Source: Setaria digitata (lineage: Eukaryota > Nematoda > Chromadorea > Rhabditida > Setariidae). From it: a DNA stretch of 43,186 bases. The notes beneath the pieces were generated by a model, which saw only the letters and a list, made by a program, of their open reading frames with translations, had not been told where the DNA came from and made no database searches. Positions 12,901 through 21,644 of this stretch are shown here, piece by piece. Each line of letters begins with the position of its first letter. Position 1 is the first letter of the stretch. The position numbers and the translations under genes are program-made. The stretch is from positions 1-43,186 of the forward strand of contig RCAB01000513.1 in assembly GCA_003640385.1 (NCBI GenBank), read 5' to 3'.

Positions 12901-14044
12901 TATTCTAAACTATCTACATAGTAAACCAAAAAAAAATTTGGATCTTCAGTTTTAACAGCTGATAATTGACTACCTCGCCTTCTTTGACACCTTCTTCATC
13001 CAAATCCGTCAGTTTTTGGGATTTTGGCGCAGAATATTCCATATCTTTTTCCTTCCCTGAAAAACTTTCCAAAGTTGATTTTCTGAAAACTTCTGCTGCA
13101 TTCTACGACCAATTTCATGCACGTTACTAGATTATTCTTCTCATTATGCTCACCTAAAATACTTTCTTATTTATTTGTTTTCAGACCTTTTTTGTACTTC
13201 TTATGAAATTTAAAAATTGTGCTGTTCTTCCAAAAAAATCAAACCGATCAAACACACATTATTATGAACAACCAAATTCAACTATTTCATATCTCTAAAC
13301 TAGAAGTTAATAATATAAATGTCTAATAGAAGGAAAGAAAAAGAAACAAGAACAACGACAAGAAAGGTATGAGAATAGTGGAAAAAAGGAAGTAAAAAAG
13401 TGATAAAGAAAATCAGAATTATTTGCTGTTCGAAACATGAAAATATGAAAGGCAATACAATTTGATTTTTTTCCAAAAAAAAAAAAAGAAACATGGAGAC
13501 CTTTCGGTATCGAAACCATCGTAAGTCCACTTCGGCTATCTTCTTCATCTTGTACCGAAGTTGAATCATCTTCTTCTCGTCTTCGCTTCTGCCCACTGAA
13601 ACATGAAATATATAAATGTTGGCAGAATAATCATTATGCTTGCCAAAATAATAAGAAGGCGTGGCCTGATCCCTAAAAGGGATCCGAAATGATAACTGTA
13701 ATCTGTTATCAAATTATAACTGCCGTGAAGCTAAAGTTAAACATGACTAGTACCATATATCCTAACTAACCAAACAGACAGCAGTCCTCCTGGGCATTTC
13801 CGAAATGAATACATGATATACTTTGCGAGAATTATTTTCATACCACTAGAAGAGCTCAGAAGTTAGACAACAGATAACAGTTAAAAATAGTCATAGGTTC
13901 CAAAAAAGTCGCTAGTTAAGAATAAGCGCAATAAAACAGACTTAAAACTGATGCATCCAGAAATATAACTACATAAATAAGCGTAATTCTAACAATTCGA
14001 CAAGTGAAATACCTCTTTCGTACGGCTACTTTGCTGCTGGACAT
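6925..14044 (-). CDS. swsn-1: SWI/SNF complex core subunit, SMARCC/SWSN-1 family
   Basis: Scaffold subunit of the nuclear BAF/PBAF chromatin-remodelling complex. Minus-strand exons: 14044-14013, 13595-13501, 13056-12974, 12703-12561, 12406-12293, 12038-11879, 11391-11233, 11042-10950, 10751-10640, 10567-10445, 10159-10022, 9923-9733, 9360-9226, 9078-8964, 8721-8548, 8342-7710, 7584-7481, 7289-7182, 7059-6925; all phases agree (948 residues). Domains: basic/acidic N-terminus; SWIRM from about residue 71 ([44 protein letters not shown]); lysine/glutamate linker; SANT from about 266 ([36 protein letters not shown]); alanine-rich stretch; coiled coil at about 482-565 ([36 protein letters not shown]); then a Pro/Gln-rich tail to the end. 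The long N-terminal region of vertebrate SMARCC proteins before SWIRM is reduced to 70 residues. The exon 2 donor (GTCTCC) is poor; exon 3 could start at another TTTTCAG about 29 bases upstream. Confidence 0.95.
7710..8342 (-). repeat. Pro/Gln-rich repeat-coding exon of the SWI/SNF subunit
   Basis: A single 633-base exon encodes a low-complexity tail. Its first third carries about seven imperfect copies of a 10-12 residue unit of the form AVPSQPSM / TSVPSQPSM / GVPPQSSM. The rest is glutamine and proline runs with tyrosines (PQQYP, PYPPQ). Such Q/P/Y-rich segments occur in vertebrate BAF subunits and are typical of disordered, self-associating regions. Its composition also opens two spurious frames (7700-8371 on - and 7713-7988 on +). 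Confidence 0.85.
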
Positions 14045-14075
14045 GTTGAATTTACTTCAATAGATTTACCGTATC

Positions 14076-14090
14076 CTCCTGAAAATTGAA
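14076..14090 (-). other. Probable trans-splice acceptor of the SWI/SNF gene
   Basis: On the minus strand CAATTTTCAG ends at 14079, 34 bases before the chosen ATG at 14044, matching the nematode SL/intron acceptor consensus TTTTCAG. It could also be the acceptor of a 5' UTR intron. Confidence 0.55.
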
Positions 14091-14293
14091 ACGTCTGTAA
14101 TAAAGCTAATATTACGCACTCTGTGATCTTAAATACAATTAGCAAAATGTATGTTCTAAAACAGCATGAGACAAGAATCAACAATATATCAGCTATTCCT
14201 ATACTTTTAAAAAATATCATTTATAATAATAAGAACGTCTGTTATAAGAATTTGATCATGCCAAACCACTTCCTCCACCTATTTTAGATTCAG

Positions 14294-14333
14294 TCACTAT
14301 GACGTCACTTCTTACTACTACACGTCATAGTGA
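14294..14333. promoter_or_regulatory. CRE palindrome inside a 12-bp inverted repeat
   Basis: Arms 14294-14305 (TCACTATGACGT) and 14322-14333 (ACGTCATAGTGA) are perfect reverse complements around a 16-base loop. A full CREB/ATF consensus TGACGTCA lies at 14300-14307, and the second arm carries the half-site ACGTCA. It lies 250 bases upstream of the SWI/SNF start codon, in the interval from which that gene and the kinase gene diverge, so a promoter role is plausible but not shown. Confidence 0.5.
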
Positions 14334-16023
14334 AACGTGAAATACTACCGAATGCCTCACACACGTCCATACAACCTGGAACACGCAACCACCAACCAAA
14401 GCGTAGAATCGTCCAATCGATTCATGAAACCACTAGCATCAAACCGTGAAATTGTTTACATAACTACGACTCGATACGCAAATATTACCCTCCTTCTGTT
14501 ATGGCTGTATGAGGTCGACTTGAATTGCATCACTGTAATTTAAGTTTTAAAGTTATTTAATTGATTATCGGCCAGACTTGAAGTTGAAAAAGAAACAAGT
14601 ACTAGAAAATGCTATGCAAATAGTACTGAAAAATTCGTGATAGGACTGAATTTTGAATTACCATTCGATGAAAATTTCGAAATGCAATTGATCGATAGCT
14701 GTAGAGCGCTAGTCTAATTATTTAATAAAAAGGATATAATTTAGAGTTGCTAGGTGTAAAATTCGGAGAAGTCCAATACATATATATGAGGTAGTGCTTT
14801 GAAGTAGTTTAACTCATAAGGAAGTAATTTGTTATCTTCCGGAAATCATTCTCAAACCTTATTCGTTGTTATCCATGGAGAACAATAATTTAACTCTAGT
14901 GAATTCAAAATGCTCTGGGAATTTTGCGTATCTGTATGTCAGGGATACTGAAATATTAAATAGATGGTTGTACAAAAAGTATATGCTTAAATAAGAGTTG
15001 AAATAATGATCAAAATTCATTTTAAATAAGCTTTATAATTTTGATTTTATCGTTTTGCAATTTTTTGAATTTAAACGCAACTTCATTTATCTTGGTAATG
15101 ATTATCAATTAAGCAAATTCAAAATGGACATACAAATGAAATGGGTATAAATTAATTCACTTCAAAATGAATGAGTATTTTTAAGTTCATTTAAGCCAGT
15201 AAAAGGTTAGTTACCAGTAAAAATTGGGCTTATAGAAGTCCATCAATACCAGTTTCACTAAGAAGCGTCTAAAAAAGAAAAAAACCGAGTGGTTAAAGAA
15301 ATAGAAAGTCATTAAAGAGCAAAAATGTAAGCAAAAATGTACGTAATTCTACCCAACATCGAAAACACGAAAGTTTTATTTGAGTGAAATGGTAATTATC
15401 AATTTGTTTGTTTATTTATTTTATAATAATTGCCTTCCAGTTATGTTTCGAGGATACACATCTTTTCAAATTTGCTAGTTAATTCTACTTCCAGATGCTT
15501 TTTTTCCAACTCGGTCGTAGTTTGCACATGCATAACAGCTGCATAATGTATTTTGCTTTAAAAAAAATTAAAATTTCATATCAGCTAACAAGAAAAAGGT
15601 GCAACAGAACGATAAAGTCAAATATAAGTACTGTTATTATTATTATTATTAAAGTGGAAATGATCAGAACTACGAATACTGATGAAGGTAATCAAAGAAA
15701 GGCCGATTACAATGCAAATGACAACTCTATTAGAAAGGTTTTTCTGTAGTTTTAAAAATAAAAAAAATATAGCAGTAAACGCCGCTGATAATAAAATTTG
15801 TGAATGTAAAACGAAATTCTGTCATGCGGATAAAACAAAAAGGTAACATATTCCATTCTTGAAGTTTCATGAAAATCGATAACCATATCCTCGTTAATTT
15901 TTACTCGACAACTTTTAGTCAAGAAAATTAAGATAAGGAAAATAGCTTATAATTATAATAACAAGGAGTTGTATGTGAGTGGCATTGGATATCAGTAATT
16001 GCACAATATCTACGATATTTTAG
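14334..16023. other. Divergent intergenic region with unresolved kinase first exon
   Basis: Separates the SWI/SNF gene (-) from the kinase gene (+) and should contain both promoters. The first kinase exon found (16024) has no in-frame ATG and needs an upstream exon ending in phase 0. Two candidates with suitable donors are ATG followed directly by GTAATT at 15389-15391, and ATGAAG followed by GTAATC at 15682-15687. I cannot choose between them. The open frames 14337-14543 and 15495-15749 are not convincing genes. Confidence 0.45.
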
Positions 16024-18916
16024 TTAATAGATGAGAAATGTGATTTAACCAAAGTGAGAGATAAATTTGTTATTTCGACGAATTCGACAGTGTATCGGTT
16101 GGAGAAATATTTAGGAAAAGGTGGCTATGGCGAAGTTTACGAATGCTTCTCCGAAGCTACTAAAAAGTTTCAATATTTCTTTACATCAGTTTCTTTACAT
16201 GCTTTCAAAAGTACCTTTGGGGACTTCTTGAAGTTTTACTCCATTAGAAGTTATCACAGACAGAGAAATGTACACGAATAGTACTATTATTAAGTACTAG
16301 CAGAGGCTTTCAACAGCTTTGAGCAGATCAGTTGTTTTCTTCAAGGTTAATCAGATGCCCATCAACCAAATACGGGACCAACCAGTCAATCAATTTACCT
16401 TTGCATATCCATAAACTCTATAATATTTATCATCATTTTTAAATAATTAAGATGTTCGAAATTCAAAATCTTTGTATAGAATCTATGCACTGAAAAAGGA
16501 AAACATATTACGAACAAAAATTTCCAAAGAAATTGAAGTATTGAAAAGAGCAAGTCAATGCGATTGTAAACAAATTTGTAAATATGTTGACGATGTAAGT
16601 TTTGAAAACCAATGAACAGTGTCTGTAATGTTCGAACTGCTGGGTTATTTCATATACACATAATATATAATAAAAATAATAATATAATATAATATAATAT
16701 AATATAATATAATATAATATAATATAATATAATATTTGTAAATTGAATACTGCAATTAAGCAAAAGGAAAAGATGGCGAAGAAGCAATTACGATCTACAA
16801 CACACATTCTCAGACAAATCGTCACGGTTGAATATTTTTGATTGCGAGTCTCATTTTTATGCCCAAAGTTGTAGGGAAGACAAGAAGATTATGTATTTGT
16901 GGTAATGACACTACTTGGCAAAGATTTATCGAAATTACGGCGTGAAACAAGAACAAAGAACTTTTCTTTAAATACGTCACTTCGTGTTGGATTGTTGACT
17001 CTTTCAGCAATTCGAGAACTTCACGGAATTTCCGTTGTTTCACGGTTAGCTTAGCATTTGTCTTCTCTTTCTTTTAATAATCGTTTTAAAATCCAAGCTC
17101 TTTTCTAAATTCCAAGCAGGATGTTCCGATTTAATTACTCGTCGTCGGTCAACCAACTCGAAGTTTACCATCAATATTTTATTCGAGAAGAACAATTGTA
17201 CCAGCTAAAATAATATCTTCTGACCGGAACGTAAATTTCAGAGACATTAAACCAAGTAATTTTGCACTAGGTCTTAACGAGGAAAGCCGAAACATTTATA
17301 TTTTCGATTTTGGACTTTCTCGATTTTATAGAAGCCAGGTGCACTTTTTAATTTCCAGACAAAAATTTTTCATTTTTAATTCAAATTCCAGATCTGCAGA
17401 AATTTAAGAATTTTAGGGCCTTTTCTTCAGAAGAAATCGCAGAGATTTACAGGATGGATCAATTTTACCAACAAGGCGTCACTCTGGCTTTCGTGGAACG
17501 ACACGATATGCTTCATTACGAGCACATCAAAAACTTGAACTTGGAAAGTTTTTATATTAGCTTTGTCTTTTCAGTTGAAGGTTATCCCATGTATATAACA
17601 TGAGGATAGATAAGCCCTGTTAATGTGTATCGGTTTTAGGTCGACGAGATGATCTGGAATCTTGGGTGTATGTAATGGTTGAATTGTCCAGCGGTACATT
17701 ACCATGGAAGACACCGAGAAGTGAATTTTGAATTAAAAAAATCTTTCACATCTAAATTAAATTATGACATATGCTCTTATGAGTGTTCGTTAATCACGAA
17801 TAATCAGTATAATAAGCAGCCATAGTAAAAAATTGCACTGCTGGACTGATAAGGAATTGATCAGCTGAGGTGAATTACGGACTAGCGCATCGTCTAGATT
17901 CAAGTATATAAGGATTTATGAAAAACTGGTTTAATTCCAATTATACTAAATATGGATTTACATTAAAGTGATGAAACAAAAGAAAAAGAAGCTGAAAGAA
18001 GAAGTATATAGAGCTAAATTACGAATTCGGCTGGGTGAACAGCGGAAACAATTCTTTAGAAATTCGCTTCCCATTCTTGATTATATATTCATGATGATTG
18101 ATGGACTTGCTCTTGAAGCTGATCCACCATATGAACAAATCCAATATATGTTTGAAAAAGTTAGTACTTTTTCTTAAGTTAAGTGACTACATGCTATCTG
18201 AATTTCAAGGCCAAGTATAGTACGAATTAGATAGCTTGTAAAACTCGAATTTGACTAAATCTTTTACCTCATAAGTTACTTTATAAGTTTGTAGATTTGT
18301 GCTTGCCTCGGCAATTTCACAATTTTATCTCAAAATCTTCAATTGTGAGATCTGAAACTTTGAGAAGTTGCACAAATTTGATTATACGTAACAATGAAGT
18401 TTGTAGACGAAAGTCCATATCGCATTCCCTTTCAACAACTACGAATCATCCTTGAAGTAGGAAAGATTGGGCGAAAATAGGAATAAGGTTTGCATGTTAA
18501 CTACAGAAGAAAGATTATCCGTCGTATCACTGAATGCGTTTCGGCATTGGTGGATTGCTGGGAACAGAACTTAGGTTAGACAAGAGGCAAAGCTCTTTAG
18601 GTATCATAATGGAATCGCGGATTTTTGCCCGATAATTCGAAGGAAGCTTGCACACTGTGTCATATCACGCACTACTGGCTTTGAAATATTTCTTTTGTTT
18701 TATTTTGTTCAGTTAATGCTAGAAGCTGATGTGAAGTGGGATGATATTTATGACTGGGAAGAAAGTACAAAATCTAAGCAGTCTATGTCGGCAGACGGAG
18801 CTACATCAACATCAGCTGCGATGGTCACTTATTCCAAGCCTCGGCCGGTATTATTTCGAATCGCAGCGACAACACCGACAGCATCCACAGAATCATCATC
18901 ACTGCCGAATATATAG
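16024..18916 (+). CDS. Tau-tubulin-kinase-like CK1-superfamily kinase, damaged or divergent
   Basis: Predicted Ser/Thr protein kinase. Exons: 16024-16166, 16480-16594, 16875-17044, 17242-17338, 17417-17543, 17640-17720, 17969-18159, 18713-18916 (375 residues without the missing start). Visible motifs: glycine loop GKGGYGEVYE; VAIK-type IYALKKE; hinge DYVFVVMTLLGKDLSKLRR, as in TTBK kinases; catalytic loop SRDIKPSNF, where the usual HRD histidine is serine; DFGLSRF; the CK1-family GFRGTTRYASLRAH; and RRDDLESWVYVMVELSSGTLPW. The C-lobe ends at DPPYEQIQYMFEK, followed by a Ser/Thr-rich tail. CK1/TTBK genes are greatly expanded in nematodes. All phases join only if exon 5 ends at 17543, where the donor is GAAAGT instead of GTAAGT. 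With no ATG found, a recent pseudogene or a sequence error is possible; the frames are otherwise intact, including the poorly constrained tail. Confidence 0.78.
16681..16735. repeat. AATAT pentanucleotide array
   Basis: Eleven essentially perfect AATAT units in the kinase intron between 16595 and 16874. Simple tandem repeat, likely length-polymorphic. Confidence 0.9.
17544..17549 (+). other. Apparently mutated splice donor (GAAAGT)
   Basis: The last base of exon 5 that keeps the kinase frame is 17543. The next six bases are GAAAGT, one T-to-A change at position +2 away from a perfect GTAAGT donor. No other GT near the junction restores the conserved ELGRRDDLESW reading frame: the GT at 17548 leaves the frame one base out. 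Confidence 0.6.
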
Positions 18917-19011
18917 AATAAGCTATCCTACCAATATAATCTTTCCAATTTATGCAATTTGATGACTATTTAACATCAGTTCAGACTGTGTATTGAATCC
19001 TGGCAAATATC

Positions 19012-19017
19012 AATAAA
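19012..19017 (+). terminator. Polyadenylation signal of the kinase gene
   Basis: AATAAA about 95 bases after the kinase stop codon at 18914-18916. It faces the opposing signal at 19042-19047. Confidence 0.7.
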
Positions 19018-19041
19018 GTTTTTTCTTCTCAACAGCAATAA

Positions 19042-19047
19042 TTTATT
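19042..19047 (-). terminator. Polyadenylation signal of the coiled-coil gene
   Basis: AATAAA on the minus strand, 183 bases after the stop at 19230-19232. Only 24 bases separate it from the plus-strand signal, so the two convergent transcripts probably overlap at their 3' ends. Confidence 0.65.
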
Positions 19048-19083
19048 GTGCATATTTCCAAATACAATAAATATATCTACAAG

Positions 19084-19125
19084 GATGATATTTATGACTG
19101 GGAAGAAAATACAAAATCTTTGCAG
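19084..19125 (+). repeat. Duplicated fragment of the last kinase exon
   Basis: These 42 bases match kinase exon 8 at 18740-18781 with three mismatches; the exon segment encodes DDIYDWEESTKSKQ. The copy lies 344 bases downstream in the same orientation, beyond the kinase poly(A) signal and within the predicted 3' UTR of the opposing coiled-coil gene. It looks like the remnant of a local tandem duplication. Confidence 0.85.
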
Positions 19126-19229
19126 ATACAAAATATCTACAAAGATTTAAAAAGGAATGCAAGAAAGCTATTTCAATTGCAGACAAACATCTTGTAAAAC
19201 TCATAATTTTAAGCACAACGAATGGATCT

Positions 19230-20608
19230 CTATGAAGAAAGGAGCTTATCAGCTGCTGAAATCTGAGCATCGAGAATGATAATCTCCTCTTCCTGTTTTC
19301 TAATTTCTTCTTCAAGCTGTGATAATTGCTCCTGTAAGTTATAATTTTCTTCAACACTTTTTGAACTAAGTGTATATATTTATTAAGCTAGACTAAAATT
19401 TGGCAGTAATTAGCAGTATTTAGATTGTGTTTCCTAAAGAAGCACAAACCTAAAAAGAAACAATCATGGAAACTACGGGCAGAGAAACAAGTAATCAGCA
19501 ACTGAATGGTGCTAAAAATGCTATTGTGCTACCAAGCAAACGAGAGTAACTATGGATTAACAGCAGACTACAGCCTATCTCAATTGAGAAAAATGCACTA
19601 GAACTTACCAATCGAGCCCGATGATACGCTAAGTATGCTTTGGCATCATCACTGAATTCATTTAAGATAGCTTTTCGCTTAACTGATAAACTTTTAACTG
19701 TTTTTAACTGAAAGACGTTTTTACATATAAAAAATTTTCCGCACAACACTTTATCCACACTTGCTAACATAATAAAGAAGTATTGGCCAAAACTTGAATA
19801 ATAAAGCTGCTTGACAGAAACTGGAAGAGAAAACTTCAAGGAATACCATTTCCTGATGCTTTTCTAGTTTGCGCACTTCTTCTGGATATAATATTCCTAA
19901 AATTCCAACACAAGAAGTCTCAGTTACTCCCATAATGAACAAAAATAAATTCCGAAATAACAAACTTACCATTGATTTGTTCATACTGCTCATTTAAGGC
20001 TGCGAATTTCCTTACAACGTTAGCTTCGTATTCCTGCATTGCTCTTTTAGCTTCCATCAATTCCTCGACTAAAAAAAGAGCTCCAAATCACTGAAACCAT
20101 AGCATTTCCCAAATAATCGATTTCTATTCTAGCCTTTTAAAAACCAAATTAGATCCGAAACTATAGCAAGAAACTACCACTTATTGATATTACCGAAATA
20201 TTTAAAAACAATATGTTGACGTTGCTACAATCAAATAAAAGTAGATGGAATTTCGAGTGTTGTATTAGTATAGCTCTGCTTGACCAAATAGGATCCGCAA
20301 AGCTCTTTCGTTTCACTGATTCTTCCAAGACTACATCCCGCCAATCTCTTATCCCCTTTGACAGTAGCCATTTTCACATTGCAGCGATGCGGTATTCCAA
20401 GTGATTTCGTAATTTAACTTTCCCAAAACAAGAACTCCAAAGTATGAACTGATATTCGAAACAACCAACCAGCTTCGCTGTGAGCTTTATCTTGGTATTG
20501 TGAATGTAGCAGATTCAGCTGTAGCTGATGCAACAGGTAATCCCTTACTAAATTCTCATTTCTTTCAACATCCTCCACATCGTGCGTCTTCATCGTCATG
20601 TCATTCAT
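19230..20608 (-). CDS. Unrecognised coiled-coil protein, 162 residues
   Basis: Minus-strand exons: 20608-20470, 20068-19970, 19896-19847, 19707-19609, 19331-19230; all junctions have canonical GT/AG ends and the phases agree. The protein is highly charged and mostly helical. A first helix follows ERNENLVRDYLLHQL; then VEELMEAKRAMQEYEANVV; a short break at the ILYPEEVRKLEKHQEM segment; KRKAILNEFSDDAKAYLAYH; and a terminal heptad-like EQLSQLEEEIRKQEEEI that ends in ADKLLSS. No signal peptide, membrane segment or catalytic motif. The ATG is chosen because a trans-splice-type acceptor lies 9 bases before it. Small all-helical proteins of this kind occur in kinetochore, spindle and vesicle-tethering complexes, but nothing here identifies which. 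It converges with the kinase gene and diverges from the gamma-tubulin complex gene. Confidence 0.82.
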
Positions 20609-20613
20609 CCTGT

Positions 20614-20628
20614 CCCTCTGAACGTAAG
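20614..20628 (-). other. Probable trans-splice acceptor of the coiled-coil gene
   Basis: On the minus strand CTTACGTTCAG ends at 20618, 9 bases before the ATG at 20608, the usual SL1 spacing in nematodes. Confidence 0.6.
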
Positions 20629-21623
20629 TTTCATAGAGAAATAGATCGATCGCCAATTAAAAAAATTTAGGTAATATGGACAGCCGTAAGTTTATGTTTA
20701 TCGGACTTTAAAGGCTCAGGGTATTAAAAAATATTTGAAAAAGGCAACGACAATTTCAGAAGTACTATAGGTGAACTAAGGACCACAACCATTGTAGTCA
20801 CGACATTTGCGCCGAATGAAAGAACTGAAAACAACGACTACCAGGAAAACACTACTACGACTACGTCATCTGGTAAATTCCATTCCACTCGGGAAGTCGG
20901 TAATGCGTATTAATGTAGAGACATACGTGACTCTGCATGTCAGTTCACTCAGAAAGTAAATTTTCAGAAAGATGCACCAAACTGTTACGGCTGGAAGAGA
21001 ATGGTGGTCAGGTCACTACAGTGAAAACTGACGAAAGCCGCCCAGTCCTAACTTGCTCTCCCTAGACCTCCCTTCAAGCACACTCTTCTTTGAACTCCTC
21101 TAAGTAGCCGCTCCGCGCTAGAAAGTTATCGCTTCGAGAACCGAATTTCATTCCAGTCCCTGCTCAAAGCGCGGAAAATTTCATTTCAAATTATGAGAAT
21201 TGCTATGGGCGATTTTGGTGTAAGCTACGTCTAGTTAAACTCTCACTTGATGTTTAAATTCATAGATTTCAAGAAGTAGGAACTTATGTGGAATATTTTC
21301 AGTATAAATGTTACGCAGAAAGCTGAAGAATTCATTGCTCTAATTTCTTTTGAACTTGTTATGCAATGTCAGAAATGACGAAAATTTCTAAGAAACAAAT
21401 GCTTCATCTGGAATATTATGAACATCTTACTCCCTTCTCTTTATGTATCAACTTTTTATGTCGTTAATCTCTAATACCCTTTAGTAATTTGTGCGTGACT
21501 TTCTTTGGAAGAAGAGCCTATGGGAGTATTTTAAATTTCAATTATTCCTTAATGTGAAAGAAATTTGTTGTGAAATGTATGGATAAGAGAAAGGATAATA
21601 TTAACAAGAATTTTCATTTTCAG
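20629..21623. other. Divergent promoter region
   Basis: About 1 kb between the 5' ends of the coiled-coil gene (-) and the gamma-tubulin complex gene (+). The part near 20750-21180 is less AT-rich than its surroundings. No open frame of note. An SL/intron-type acceptor (CATTTTCAG) ends at 21623. Confidence 0.6.
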
Positions 21624-21644
21624 GAGGAATGTGTTTTGGGTAAA

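Noticed and set aside
13668..13684. Small GATCCC/GGGATC hairpin in SWI/SNF intron 1
   Set aside because: Six-base stem only, expected by chance; no other signal nearby.
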